Assembly: GCA_034717495.1 (NCBI GenBank) | Contig: JAYELL010000038.1 | Coordinates: 1-64,000 of the forward strand | Direction of reading: 5' to 3' | Origin: Chloroflexota bacterium | Lineage (GTDB): Bacteria > Chloroflexota > Anaerolineae > JAAEKA01 | DNA: 64,000 nt | Shown: positions 1 through 8,643 of the stretch, piece by piece | Position numbering within the stretch: position 1 is the stretch's first letter | Layout: each line of letters starts with the position of its first letter | Translations under genes and position numbers: made by a program | Notes under the pieces: generated by a model | What the model saw: only the letters and a program-made list of their open reading frames with translations | Databases searched by the model: none | Told to the model about the DNA's origin: nothing

Positions 1-835
1 CTATGTAGCTGAAATCGAAGGGCTCGGCGGAGAGCCACAGGATTTCCTGGCCGGTGCTATCCAGAGCGGCGGCGTAGTCCTGTCCAACCCCGCCGAGCTT
101 GCTGATGTAGGGGCTGATCAACAGGTTAATGCCGGTCTTGCCGGTCAGCATGAAACGGCCTGTATGGCCGTAAAGGTAGGCCACATAGGGCAACGCAACG
201 AGCAGAAAACCGGCGGCAAAGAGCAGGGGCACCGAGCAGCTTTGGCGCTTTTTGATGGCGATCCCGATGACGATCAGCAGGAATAGCGCCCACCAGAAGA
301 GGCCCTCGGTGCGGATCAGGTAGGCCAGGCCGAAGGCAATGCCTGCCAGAGCAGCTGACAGTTTGCCCCCGTCTCTCATGACCCGCCAGGATGCCCAGAG
401 TCCGCTCAACCAGCAGAGCAGGAAGGCAGATTCGCTGAGGCTTCCCCAGTAGAGGGGCCATACGACCAGGGCCGGTGAAACGGCAGCCAGCACGGCTGCG
501 ATCGACGCCACCAGTTCGTTTCCTGTTACCTCCCGGGCCAGATAAAAAAGCACCACGCAGGCCAGTGCGCCGGCAAGCAGATGCCAGACCGGCAAGGCAT
601 AATCGAGCGGCACGCCCAGGGCCATGGCGGAGGCGGCCAGGGCCGGGGGACCGGGAGGCCAGACCAGATCCGGGGTGCCGAAGACCTGATAGCCGTCGCC
701 TCTCAGGAGATTGCGGCCCAGGATGAGGTAATCGGATTCGTCCCAACGGACTGTCCGCGACTGAAGGACCCAGGGCAAACGGAAAAGCAGGCCCAGGGCA
801 AAGACCCCAAGCGCGATGAGCCGGTCGCGTTTCAT
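1..835 (-). CDS. GT39-type glycosyltransferase, C-terminus beyond window (partial)
   Basis: The reading frame starts at an ATG at 835 and stays open to the window edge (278 codons), so the C-terminus lies outside. The N-terminus is one hydrophobic segment followed by VRWDESDYLILGRNLL, the acidic first periplasmic loop typical of GT39/ArnT/PMT-type lipid-linked sugar transferases, and then many membrane segments. Such enzymes use polyprenyl-phosphate sugars on the outer membrane face. The ATG overlaps the stop of the upstream GT39 gene (ATGA), with AGGAG about 8 bases before it, so the two are translationally coupled paralogues. The sugar donor and acceptor cannot be read from the sequence. 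Confidence 0.8.
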   Translation of the reverse strand, partial: MKRDRLIALGVFALGLLFRLPWVLQSRTVRWDESDYLILGRNLLRGDGYQVFGTPDLVWPPGPPALAASAMALGVPLDYALPVWHLLAGALACVVLFYLAREVTGNELVASIAAVLAAVSPALVVWPLYWGSLSESAFLLCWLSGLWASWRVMRDGGKLSAALAGIAFGLAYLIRTEGLFWWALFLLIVIGIAIKKRQSCSVPLLFAAGFLLVALPYVAYLYGHTGRFMLTGKTGINLLISPYISKLGGVGQDYAAALDSTGQEILWLSAEPFDFSYI

Positions 836-2511
836 GGCGAGGACTCCTGGAACTGATAGATGACCACGTCATCAGGTCCGCAGCCGACGCTCGTAAGATA
901 GCGCAGCTGCGGGGGAGCCTCTTGGGGCAGCATCAAAAAGCTCAGTTGGGGCCGCAGCTTTGCTTCCCAGGCATCCATGACGAGAAAGTCAGCATCACGG
1001 TCGCGGGCGTAGGCAAGGACTTCAGGCCAGGTGGAAGCAGGGGTTGGGATCCAGGCAGTGCCGGCGTGGAAAGCGATGGCCGGATAGCGGGCCATGACGA
1101 CGGAATCTCCGGCCGCTCCCCGTTCCCGCAACTCGGCGGCGGCATCCAAATGCCCTGGCTGGAAGGAGTGGGTGTGGGTCACGATGGTACCAAGCTGTCG
1201 TCCTTGCCATAACATCAGTGTCAAAAAAAAGAGCAGCGGCAAAGCCATCAGCAAACGCGTCCAGGAGGCTGGCAGATCCTTGCGAAAAAGATTGGACGAG
1301 GTGCCGATTAGCCAGGCAACCAGAACTACCATGCCGGCGCCGGCCCAGATCAGCCCGGGAATCAGGAATCCGGCCAGATAGCGGTCGGTGATGAAGAATG
1401 GCAAATAGCTCAGCGGGCTTGCCAGCGACGCCAGCAGGGCCAGCTCACCGCGGAAACGTTGCGGCGTCCAGGCGCGCCCGAAGAGACCGAGGACTGCCAG
1501 TCCAGCCAACAGAACGGGAACGAGCCTGATGCTGAAGAGCAATTGGATCAGTTCCTGGCTGTTGGACCAGAGACGTCTCAAAATCCTGGCCGGGTCGGCC
1601 AGGAGAGCAGAGAGCAGGCCCTGTCCCTCGCTGCTTGGGGCGAACATGTACACCTCGTCGCTGTCAGGTTCCAATTGCCACGTTGCCTGATCGAAGGCGG
1701 CCGCGTCATCGTTGGCCAGGCCCTCCATGCTGACATAGGCCATGCCCGCGGCCCCTGACAGGCTCCAGCGCCCGGTTTCCCGCTGCAGATAGATCACGTA
1801 GGGTGAGGCAATCAGCAGAAAGAGCAATGCAGACAGCCCCGTCCGGGCCAGCACTGCACCAACCGGGTCTTTGCGGACGATTCTGGTCACTGCCAGCAGA
1901 AGGAACGCAAGCAAGGCGAAAACCATAGCCTCGGTGCGGGTCAAATAGGCGAGACCAAGGGAGGCTGCCATCAGCAGATAACCGCCCATGCTGCCCTGCT
2001 CCATGGCCCAGATCAGGCCGTAGATGGCTGTTGCGATCGCGAGGAGATAGAAGGGCTCTGTCATGGTGCCCCAGGCGAGGACACCGACGGTCAACGCCGG
2101 CAGCATCGCGGCAAAGAGCCCTGTCACGCGGGCTGCCTGGATGCCGTGCAGCCGGCGAGCGATGCCGTAAAGGGGCAGGATCAAAAGGGCGCCGCAGATG
2201 ATATAAAGCAAGTTGCTGGCGTTGTACAGACCGCCTGTCAGCGGCGCCAGGCCCCCGGCAAGGGCGGGAAAGAGAGGAGGGAAATGGACGCCGGCATATT
2301 CACCGAAGATCGAATAACCGCCACCCTGCCAGAGGTTCTGCCCCAGCCACAGGTAGAAGGGCTCATCGCCCCAAACGATGCGAGGAGAGGAAATGGTTAC
2401 CGCGCGGATGGCTGCCGCCAGTAACATGATTGCGAGCAGCACCAGCCACTCATTGCGGGAGAGGGAGCCGGTCACACCGGATGTCTTGTCGGGCGCCTCT
2501 TCCAGGGTCAC
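832..2511 (-). CDS. GT39-family glycosyltransferase (ArnT/PMT-like membrane protein)
   Basis: This 559-residue protein has a membrane segment near residues 25-45 and then IVWGDEPFYLWLGQNLW, the Asp-Glu pair expected in the first extracytoplasmic loop of GT39/GT-C glycosyltransferases. About ten further hydrophobic stretches and a soluble C-terminal tail follow. It probably moves a sugar from a polyprenyl-phosphate donor to a protein or glycan outside the membrane. The start is GTG at 2511, preceded by GGAG at about 8 bases, and overlaps the stop of the upstream methyltransferase gene (GTGA). It is followed by a second GT39 gene through an ATGA overlap, so it is part of a compact glycan operon. 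Donor and acceptor are not predictable. Confidence 0.85.
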   Translation of the reverse strand: MTLEEAPDKTSGVTGSLSRNEWLVLLAIMLLAAAIRAVTISSPRIVWGDEPFYLWLGQNLWQGGGYSIFGEYAGVHFPPLFPALAGGLAPLTGGLYNASNLLYIICGALLILPLYGIARRLHGIQAARVTGLFAAMLPALTVGVLAWGTMTEPFYLLAIATAIYGLIWAMEQGSMGGYLLMAASLGLAYLTRTEAMVFALLAFLLLAVTRIVRKDPVGAVLARTGLSALLFLLIASPYVIYLQRETGRWSLSGAAGMAYVSMEGLANDDAAAFDQATWQLEPDSDEVYMFAPSSEGQGLLSALLADPARILRRLWSNSQELIQLLFSIRLVPVLLAGLAVLGLFGRAWTPQRFRGELALLASLASPLSYLPFFITDRYLAGFLIPGLIWAGAGMVVLVAWLIGTSSNLFRKDLPASWTRLLMALPLLFFLTLMLWQGRQLGTIVTHTHSFQPGHLDAAAELRERGAAGDSVVMARYPAIAFHAGTAWIPTPASTWPEVLAYARDRDADFLVMDAWEAKLRPQLSFLMLPQEAPPQLRYLTSVGCGPDDVVIYQFQESSP

Positions 2512-3137
2512 GCTGTTTTCTCCAGTTGGAAATCGCTGATCTGTTGGAGAGGTATTTCAGGAATCGCTGTGACGTCAACCAGGCAGACGCCCTTCAATTC
2601 TGCCAGTTTTTCGGTTTCTGGCGGACTGATACCCAGGAGGAGGTGCCCATCCGGGTTGAGAACCTGGCGCGCGCCCAGCAGCACGCGGCTGAGAAACTCA
2701 ATTCGGTCTGATTCCAGCCGGTTACCCGACAGTTTCAGCAGGGGCAGACCGAGCCACATGTAACGGCGCAAAATGCTGGTGATGATACGGGTGAATTCGT
2801 TTTCCGATGGCCGCATGGGTGGGTTGAAGGCAATTACATCGAAGCTGGATTTGACCTCGCTGTAAAGGTCGGACGGGTAGATCTTGATTTCGACCTGGTT
2901 CAAACTGGCGTTGCGACGTGCCAGTTCGATGGCGCGCGGGCTGACATCGACGGCTTCTACGTCCCAGCCATTGCGGGCCACTTCGATGGCAACAAAACCG
3001 CTGCCCGTGCCGAGTTCCAGGAGTCGACCTGGCGTATCGCGCAGCGCCAGGATAGCCGATGCCATGGTCCGGGTGTCATTCTGCACACCACAAACACCGA
3101 TATTGTCTTCGATGACCAATTGAGAGTTATCTGTCAA
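2508..3137 (-). CDS. Class I SAM-dependent methyltransferase, HemK/PrmC-like
   Basis: This 209-residue Rossmann methyltransferase has motif I as LLELGTGSGFVAIEVA (about residues 39-54), the acidic ribose-binding position in VEAVDVSPRAIELA, and FNPPMRP near residue 108. The last resembles the NPPY-type active-site loop of N-methyltransferases such as HemK/PrmC. It is shorter than true PrmC and lacks its N-terminal helical domain, so release-factor methylation is not implied. The best start is TTG at 3137, which follows a GAGGAG stretch. Its stop overlaps the next GT39 gene, so a role in small-molecule or glycan methylation is possible but is inference only. Confidence 0.75.
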   Translation of the reverse strand: MTDNSQLVIEDNIGVCGVQNDTRTMASAILALRDTPGRLLELGTGSGFVAIEVARNGWDVEAVDVSPRAIELARRNASLNQVEIKIYPSDLYSEVKSSFDVIAFNPPMRPSENEFTRIITSILRRYMWLGLPLLKLSGNRLESDRIEFLSRVLLGARQVLNPDGHLLLGISPPETEKLAELKGVCLVDVTAIPEIPLQQISDFQLEKTA

Positions 3138-3172
3138 GCTCTTCGCTCTCCTCGCAGCCTGGACTCCACCGC

Positions 3173-3580
3173 CTATTCAGAGTGGCTGGTCTCCGGCCCT
3201 CCAGGCCGGCCGATGACACCATTTGATTCAAGCTGCCGGCTGAGGGAATCGACTTGCTGTCGCAGGATGCCCACTTCCTGGGAGACAACCTTGAGCTGTT
3301 CATTGCTCTGGGAGATGGTGAGGGAAATCTGGAAGATAATGAGCAACAGCCCGACGATTCCCATCATCAGCAGCAGCGCCGGTGTGTATTCAAAACCGAG
3401 GGCCTTTCCCATCGCGTCCAGCTGGTTGGCGAAGAATGGGGAGATGGCCAGGGCCAGGCCGGCCAGAATCCAAAGCAGGGCGTAGCGTTCCTGAAGTTTA
3501 CCGGTGCGGACCATGTTGAGAGCGATGCCGGTCACCGCCATCCCGAGCAGGAACATATAGAGTTTAGCATTCAGGTCCAT
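3173..3580 (-). CDS. DUF2304 small membrane protein
   Basis: This 135-residue protein begins MDLNAKLYMFLLG and has three hydrophobic segments (about 5-25, 33-52 and 65-87), then a C-terminal amphipathic helix rich in Gln and Leu that probably forms a coiled coil. Arrangement and length match the DUF2304 family, which is commonly encoded beside a GT2 glycosyltransferase of the dolichol-phosphate mannose synthase type, as here. The start at 3580 is supported by GGAGG five bases upstream and by the one-base overlap with the stop of the GT2 gene (TAATG). A longer in-frame extension upstream was set aside because it lies inside the GT2 gene. Its biochemical role is unknown; it may anchor or assist the transferase. 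Confidence 0.8.
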   Translation of the reverse strand: MDLNAKLYMFLLGMAVTGIALNMVRTGKLQERYALLWILAGLALAISPFFANQLDAMGKALGFEYTPALLLMMGIVGLLLIIFQISLTISQSNEQLKVVSQEVGILRQQVDSLSRQLESNGVIGRPGGPETSHSE

Positions 3581-4305
3581 TATTCCTCCAATCTCTTCGG
3601 CTGCATGCGGGTCTTCTGGCGAAGCACGATGACGGCGATTGCCAGCCACATCTTGCCCACATAGTAGATGGGTTTCAGCCCGCTATGCATCGAAACGCCA
3701 CTGATGCGTTCCCGCATGGTGACCGGGACTTCGATAACCTGGAACCCGGCATAATGCAGGATGATCAGCGTATCCACATCCGGGTAGTCGGTCGGATAGT
3801 TATCCCGGGCAAAGAATTGCATGACAGAGCTGTTCATCGCCTGAAACCCGGAGGTGGGATCGGTAATGGCGCGACCGGTGATGCGGGATGCCACCCAGGC
3901 GAACAGCTCTGTTCCGAGCTTTTTTATCCAGGGTATATGATACTCTAGGCGCCCGCTGAAGCGGGACCCGACCGCCACATCAGCCTCGCCCGCGGCGACC
4001 ACCTGAGCCAGTTTTTCGATGCCGTCGGGATCATGTTGCCCATCGGCATCCAGCACCACCGCCAGATCATAGCTATTGCGCACGGCGTAGCGGAAACCGG
4101 TCTGGACCGCGGCACCATAACCCAGATTGATGGGCAAAGATACAACGGTCGCTCTCTGTGCGGCCGCGACTGCTGCGGTCTGGTCACTGCTGCCGTCGTC
4201 CACTACCAGGATGTCGAATCCAGGTGCGGCTCGCCGCACTTCGGGCAAGACAGCTGGCAGATTTTCCGCCTCGTTGAAGGCTGGCATGATAATCAATTGG
4301 CGCAT
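3580..4305 (-). CDS. GT2 glycosyltransferase, dolichol-phosphate mannose synthase-like
   Basis: This 241-residue GT-A fold enzyme starts MRQLIIMPAFNEAENLP and shows the nucleotide-sugar signature VVDDGSSDQT (about residues 34-43) and the metal-binding LDADGQHDP. There are no long C-terminal membrane segments, as in soluble DPM1-like members. It likely transfers a sugar from a nucleotide donor to polyprenyl phosphate on the cytoplasmic face, making the lipid-linked donors that the GT39 enzymes encoded downstream could use. It is the first gene after a short intergenic repeat and is coupled to the DUF2304 gene. Sugar specificity is not determined. Confidence 0.85.
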   Translation of the reverse strand: MRQLIIMPAFNEAENLPAVLPEVRRAAPGFDILVVDDGSSDQTAAVAAAQRATVVSLPINLGYGAAVQTGFRYAVRNSYDLAVVLDADGQHDPDGIEKLAQVVAAGEADVAVGSRFSGRLEYHIPWIKKLGTELFAWVASRITGRAITDPTSGFQAMNSSVMQFFARDNYPTDYPDVDTLIILHYAGFQVIEVPVTMRERISGVSMHSGLKPIYYVGKMWLAIAVIVLRQKTRMQPKRLEE

Positions 4306-4313
4306 GATCAGTG

Positions 4314-4355
4314 GTCGGCGGTCGGCAGTCAGTGGTCAATGGTCAATTGTCGGTG
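4314..4355. repeat. Degenerate 7-bp tandem repeat (GTCARTG type)
   Basis: Six consecutive heptamers read gtcggcg, gtcggca, gtcagtg, gtcaatg, gtcaatt, gtcggtg. The array sits between the GT2 gene and the deacetylase gene. A related array lies at 12060-12094, so the unit is dispersed in this genome. Confidence 0.7.
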
Positions 4356-4412
4356 ACCCGTTAACGGTGCACTATCCACTACTCACCGCCCACCGATATT
4401 ATACATGTAAAC

Positions 4413-5357
4413 TCAATTATGCAAGCCAAGGAGTTCCCTGGTTGGCAGCAAACGATAGGTTTCGCTTAAACGTCCCAGGATGTGCTCGTAGAGCGCCCGT
4501 TTCTCTTCGAACGGCTGGTTGAGAAATTTGATGGATGCAAGCAGCGGGTCGTCGACCGGATCGATCAGGTCAGCGGCATGCAGCGAGTAGTTGATGACCA
4601 CGCCACGGCTTTTGCTCAATGCCAGCCCCACGTCAAACAACTTTTTGCCTGAGGTCAGGGTAAAGGTGCTGTGCATGGGGATGCGAAGAATGGGCATGGT
4701 AGTTACCGGCACTTCCCAAACCCCAACCTCGGGAGCGGGTTTTTGGCGTGAAGGACGGTGCGGTGCTTTCGGATCGGGCCGGTAGGGCCGCTGGGGTGTC
4801 AAGCCATGGACCATCCGTCCGTAGCGAGTGGGATCAACATCTGTCTGAACCAGGAGCCGATTCAGGCTTCTCAGGGCTGGCGCGTACGGGGTGGTAAAAA
4901 TAGAAGAGTCGTAGCGGTAACCAAGTTGACCCAGAATCACGAGTTGATCGGGACCAAAACTATATCCCGGGGACTTGAATCCGATCGGCTGCCAACCACT
5001 GGCTTGCACGATCAAGTCGTGGGTCTCTGCGATCTCTTTGCGCTTCTGGCGCTCATCGAGCCGGGAAAAACTGCTGGGATGGGAGGTTGTGTGATTGGCC
5101 AACTCGTGACCACGGCGGAGAATCTCGCGCAGCGCTTCCCGCTGGACCGGTAGATCGCGCCCGCAGATGAAAAAGGTAGCCCGGATACCGTATTTATCCA
5201 GAAAGTCAAGCAATCGGGGGATACCCTGATCATAAACCGGAGCGCTTGCGTTGGCCTGGGTGGTGCCACCCGCAGCTTCCCGGTAGACCCAGAGTTCATC
5301 GACGTCTACCTGGAGCGTTCCCAGCGGTTTTGTGCCGTCCTCTGGTCGAGCACTCAT
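4413..5357 (-). CDS. Polysaccharide deacetylase (NodB-homology, CE4-like)
   Basis: This 314-residue protein carries the NodB-homology layout: a metal-binding acidic motif near the N-terminus (LQVDVDELWVY), KYGIRATFFICGRD, and the metal-ligand motif HELANHTTSHP with the H-x3-H spacing, followed by GFKSPGYSFG. These support hydrolytic N- or O-deacetylation of a glycan, dependent on a divalent metal. No signal peptide is visible, so it may act on a lipid-linked or cytosolic glycan. The preferred start at 5357 overlaps the stop of the upstream methyltransferase gene (ATGA); an alternative ATG lies four codons earlier. The substrate is unknown. Confidence 0.8.
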   Translation of the reverse strand: MSARPEDGTKPLGTLQVDVDELWVYREAAGGTTQANASAPVYDQGIPRLLDFLDKYGIRATFFICGRDLPVQREALREILRRGHELANHTTSHPSSFSRLDERQKRKEIAETHDLIVQASGWQPIGFKSPGYSFGPDQLVILGQLGYRYDSSIFTTPYAPALRSLNRLLVQTDVDPTRYGRMVHGLTPQRPYRPDPKAPHRPSRQKPAPEVGVWEVPVTTMPILRIPMHSTFTLTSGKKLFDVGLALSKSRGVVINYSLHAADLIDPVDDPLLASIKFLNQPFEEKRALYEHILGRLSETYRLLPTRELLGLHN

Positions 5358-6109
5358 CGCTTTCGCCAATGACCCAGGACGAAGCTGCTCCAGCGCTTTG
5401 TCTGCAGGGGGGTGATCAAGCCTTCAAGCCAGAGCATCCCTGGTGCGTACAGCGGTTTAAGCCCGATTGGAATGCGCAGTATCAGCGACTGAAATACCAG
5501 GTAGTAGGCGATGTTGCCGCCGTACTTTTCGGAGATGAAGTCAAAGCGATGGGCGTTGTCGCGTTTCATCTGATCCAGTTGGATCCCAGCCTCATTTTCC
5601 ATGAAATAACGGCGATCCCGGCTATACCAAAGGGACCGTGCCTGGTCGATCAAGGATCCAGCATAGGCCTCAACAAAAAAGAAGCTGCCACCTGGTTTGA
5701 GTATCCGGTAGATCTCGTCGATGGCCTGGTCGGTGAAGGGGTGAAGATGGTGCAGTCCGGCGACGACCACCACGCAGTCAAAGCTGCCGTCGCCAATGGG
5801 TGCATCGATCAGTGAAGCACAGAGCCCTGAAGCGTGGGGCCAGCGATGTTCAAAGCGGTGCACGGCAAGCTCTGCGATGTCCAGACCTGTGACGCGTGCT
5901 TCCCTGGCCTGTAAGTAGTCGCTGGCCTGGCCACTTCCGCACATGGCCTCAAGAACCGATTTACCCTGCAGGTCAACCCCCTCGAACAGGGGATCATACC
6001 AGAAACGACTGCGATATTCCTGGCTTGGAGGATCATCGTAGTGCTGTTCGTATTCGGCGATAATGCGGTTGAACTGTTTCCTTTGAAGGCTCTCGGTATT
6101 GCTCGACAT
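5354..6109 (-). CDS. Class I SAM-dependent methyltransferase (UbiE/Methyltransf_11-like)
   Basis: This 251-residue protein shows motif I as VLEAMCGSGQASDYL (about 53-67), the acidic VTGLDIAELAV and the post-motif sequence DGSFDCVVVVAGLHHLHPF, then ILKPGGSFFFVEAY. This is the pattern of UbiE/Methyltransf_11 methyltransferases that act on small molecules or glycan and lipid carriers. Its stop overlaps the start of the deacetylase gene, so the two are probably co-translated and may act on the same surface glycan (inference). The C-terminal 60 residues are hydrophobic and could contact the membrane. Confidence 0.8.
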   Translation of the reverse strand: MSSNTESLQRKQFNRIIAEYEQHYDDPPSQEYRSRFWYDPLFEGVDLQGKSVLEAMCGSGQASDYLQAREARVTGLDIAELAVHRFEHRWPHASGLCASLIDAPIGDGSFDCVVVVAGLHHLHPFTDQAIDEIYRILKPGGSFFFVEAYAGSLIDQARSLWYSRDRRYFMENEAGIQLDQMKRDNAHRFDFISEKYGGNIAYYLVFQSLILRIPIGLKPLYAPGMLWLEGLITPLQTKRWSSFVLGHWRKR

Positions 6110-6131
6110 AAGGTAGCGGGGCTGCCCCGAT

Positions 6132-7553
6132 TTAGCTGACTTCCTGGGCCAGCAGCAGCGCGTAGCCGTTCTTGACCAGATTGCGCAATTCTACCAGGCT
6201 ACGGGTGCCGCGCAAGCGCCGCCATAGATAGCTGGGATCGGTGTAAAAGGAACGAATCGCCTTGTTCCGGTAATCCCAAAGCACATCCTTGCTCAGGTTC
6301 GCTGTTTCGACCACCGGGTAGGTTCGACCACTATCAAAGGTTTCCTCATCGGGGTCATACCAACCCTGGCTGATCAACTCCGTGCGCAGGTCGGTGCCCA
6401 CCTGGGGAATGACCGTGTTGAAGGAAGCATAGTCGCACCGTAGTTCTTTCGCGTAGTCGACAGTGCGCATGATGGACTCCCGGGTCTCGCCTGGCAGGCC
6501 CAGAATAAAGTGGCCCAGGGTGCGGATTCCCAATTCACGGCAGAGGGCGAAGACCTGGCGGGTTTCGTCCACATCCATCTTTTTGCGATAGCGTTCGAGC
6601 AGTTCAACATCCGCCGATTCTACGCCGAACTGAATGGTATGACAGCCTGCATCCCGCATGGCGGTCAACAGTTCCCGGTCGACGACGTCGATGCGACTCT
6701 CGCAGACCCAGGACAGATCCAGGTTCTGGCGGATCATGGCCTGGCACATCTCAATGGTCAACTCTTTACGGACACCAAAGGTGAAGTCCTTGAAGAGCAT
6801 CTCCTTGACGCCGATGCTGCGCAGGTGCTCGAATTCCGCCATCATGTTTTCCAGAGGCCGGTAGCGATATTTGAGTGGACTGGCGACGCAATAGGAGCAA
6901 GTCCATGGGCAGCCATCGGACTGCATCACGCTGGTCACCGGTTCCCGCCTTCCGTAGGGCATGCGGTACCGTGATAGTGGAAAGATCTCGTGGCGGGGAA
7001 CGGGGATTTCAAAGACCTTTCCCCTGGTTGCGCGCTCTCCCAGAATAACCTTGCCATTGGACTTGTAGGTAACGTTTGGTATGGGGGTGTTGCCGTCGCC
7101 GCCGTTCTGCAAATAGGTCAAAATATCGGGTGTACTGAAATCCAGCAGGATGGCGTCCAGGTAGTCTCGTTGGCTGAGAATTGGGGTGCCTTCGTATAGT
7201 AACACACCGCCGGTGCCGATTGTTCGGGCCCCGGTTCGCTGTTTGATCTCTTGAACAAAGGGCAGGTCCCGGGTCCAGGAGGCGACACCGGTCAAAAAGA
7301 TCACGGCGTGGGGATCGAAGTCCTCGATTTGGGCAAGGGCACGATCGGCAGGGATGCTTTCGACGATGGCATCCATGGCACCTACTTCGTAGTGTTCGCC
7401 AAGCATGCCGCTGAGGTAAAGCAGGTCGATGGGAGGCCAATAATAGTCGGCCTTGGAAACGGAACTGCAGTACTGGTCCCGCAAATAGAGGCGATCGCCT
7501 GGCGGATTCAATAACAGCACGCGTTCCCTGCCGCTGCCAAAGGTTCTAATCAT
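6132..7553 (-). CDS. B12-binding-domain radical SAM protein
   Basis: This 473-residue protein has an N-terminal cobalamin-binding-like Rossmann region (VLLLNPPGDRLYLRD and then FLTGVASW) followed by a radical SAM core with the CPWTCSYC iron-sulfur motif (C-x3-C-x2-C, about residue 211). Further core motifs are FKDFTFG, CHTIQFGVESAD and LGHFILGLPGET. Such proteins perform radical methylation, ring rearrangement or methylthiolation; no particular substrate is evident. The ATG at 7553 is preferred because GGAGGTGAT lies just upstream; a GTG four codons earlier is possible. It overlaps the preceding methyltransferase gene by 8 bases, so it belongs to the same operon. Confidence 0.85.
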   Translation of the reverse strand: MIRTFGSGRERVLLLNPPGDRLYLRDQYCSSVSKADYYWPPIDLLYLSGMLGEHYEVGAMDAIVESIPADRALAQIEDFDPHAVIFLTGVASWTRDLPFVQEIKQRTGARTIGTGGVLLYEGTPILSQRDYLDAILLDFSTPDILTYLQNGGDGNTPIPNVTYKSNGKVILGERATRGKVFEIPVPRHEIFPLSRYRMPYGRREPVTSVMQSDGCPWTCSYCVASPLKYRYRPLENMMAEFEHLRSIGVKEMLFKDFTFGVRKELTIEMCQAMIRQNLDLSWVCESRIDVVDRELLTAMRDAGCHTIQFGVESADVELLERYRKKMDVDETRQVFALCRELGIRTLGHFILGLPGETRESIMRTVDYAKELRCDYASFNTVIPQVGTDLRTELISQGWYDPDEETFDSGRTYPVVETANLSKDVLWDYRNKAIRSFYTDPSYLWRRLRGTRSLVELRNLVKNGYALLLAQEVS

Positions 7554-8439
7554 GATCACCTCCACAATCAGCCAGGGGTTTCTTCATTGCAATTAAAGCG
7601 TCGCCATTGTTGCTCATCAACAGGGTCAATTTCCAGCGCAAGGCCACATCGCGGCGCTGATACTGGTCGGCCAGCCAATGAGATTCGGGGATCACCTGAC
7701 GGCAAAACGCCTGTAGCTGGGCTCTGGTCATATAGGCGACGATGGTGTTGGGCGTTACCTCGAAGCTTTCGATGCGCAAGTCCATGTTGGAGGCTGTCTG
7801 CGACAGGTGATAAAGCGCATTGCAGGCCATCGGACTCTGGTTCACCTGTTCCTGGATCAGGATCAATCCGCCTGGCCTGGTCACGCGGAAAAGCTCTTCC
7901 AGCGCGTGCTGCTGGTTGTGCCTGGTCTGAGCCAGGGAGGCGCCGATCAGGTGGTGCAACACATTGCGTGCGATAACTACATCGAAGGCGCTGTCGGCGA
8001 AACCAGATGCCAGGATCGACCCCTGCACGAAGCGGACGGTCTCCGATGCCTGGTGACCTGCGTAGCGGCCCACCAGCTCAGCATTGTAGAGGGTCGCGCG
8101 TTGCCCGGCCACGTCGCCGATCATCTTGAGCTGATAGCCGCCACCGCCGCCGAATTCACAGATCGTCAACGGATATTGCTTCTGAAGAGCCTCGTGCTCC
8201 CGTTCCAGCCACCGGAAAAAAAAGGGCGTGACCAGAAAGGGCACGACGCTCTTTTCCGGCGTTGATTCAGATGTGTACAGTTCGAGTTGATCTTCGAACT
8301 GTTTGGTGACGAGCTTTTCTTCCTGGTGAAGTGGCGCTGTGCCCAAAGCTTGATGCTCCGATTGAATCTGTTCGACAGCACGAGGCCACTCCGGTGTCGT
8401 CCAGAATGACCAGGCACAAGGTGCAACGCACTCGCTCAT
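7546..8439 (-). CDS. SAM-dependent methyltransferase, start overlapping a dispersed repeat
   Basis: The body is a class I methyltransferase: ICEFGGGGGYQLKMIG is motif I, followed by FADSAFDVVIARNVLHHL and VTRPGGLILIQEQ. The reading frame continues upstream to an ATG at 8511, but the first part of that frame is encoded by a roughly 95-bp repeat also present near 28.2 kb, so the native N-terminus is uncertain. I use the ATG at 8439, which itself still lies within the repeat; the conserved protein seems to begin around LVTKQFEDQLELYTSE. The repeat may have replaced the original start region. The stop overlaps the radical SAM gene. Confidence 0.7.
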   Translation of the reverse strand: MSECVAPCAWSFWTTPEWPRAVEQIQSEHQALGTAPLHQEEKLVTKQFEDQLELYTSESTPEKSVVPFLVTPFFFRWLEREHEALQKQYPLTICEFGGGGGYQLKMIGDVAGQRATLYNAELVGRYAGHQASETVRFVQGSILASGFADSAFDVVIARNVLHHLIGASLAQTRHNQQHALEELFRVTRPGGLILIQEQVNQSPMACNALYHLSQTASNMDLRIESFEVTPNTIVAYMTRAQLQAFCRQVIPESHWLADQYQRRDVALRWKLTLLMSNNGDALIAMKKPLADCGGDHD

Positions 8440-8513
8440 ATGGCACCACGGAGGCATTGGATCGGTTCTTTTTTGAAACCGGCTTGATTTTGTGGACCAA
8501 GTGCGTCGCACCT
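8419..8513. repeat. Dispersed palindromic repeat, copy 1 (MITE-like)
   Basis: This is 95 bp bounded by AGGTGC at the left and GCACCT at the right. It is clearly related to 28225-28320: both share the left motif caggca-y-aaggtgcaa, an internal gtggaccaagt and the right end gtcgcacctgag, and flanking similarity extends into a longer imperfect terminal inverted repeat. No transposase is encoded. It overlaps the 5' end of the methyltransferase reading frame. Confidence 0.7.
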
Positions 8514-8643
8514 GAGTTAGTTACGAATACTAGCTGATGTATTGTATCTAGGGCAGGGCGTTACGCCAAACTGGCCATCTGGGGCATGCACCGGGTTCCC
8601 CTTGTCGCGGGCGCCAACTGCTTTCAGACTGCTGGAGAACCTG

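Noticed and set aside
126-872. A 248-codon frame on the minus strand at the left edge
   Set aside because: It is arginine- and proline-rich without hydrophobic segments. The same strand in another frame encodes a clear GT39 membrane protein that starts at 835 and runs off the window.
2508-3137. PrmC release-factor methyltransferase
   Set aside because: It has an NPP motif but lacks the N-terminal domain of PrmC and is not next to prfA, so only a generic methyltransferase call is made.
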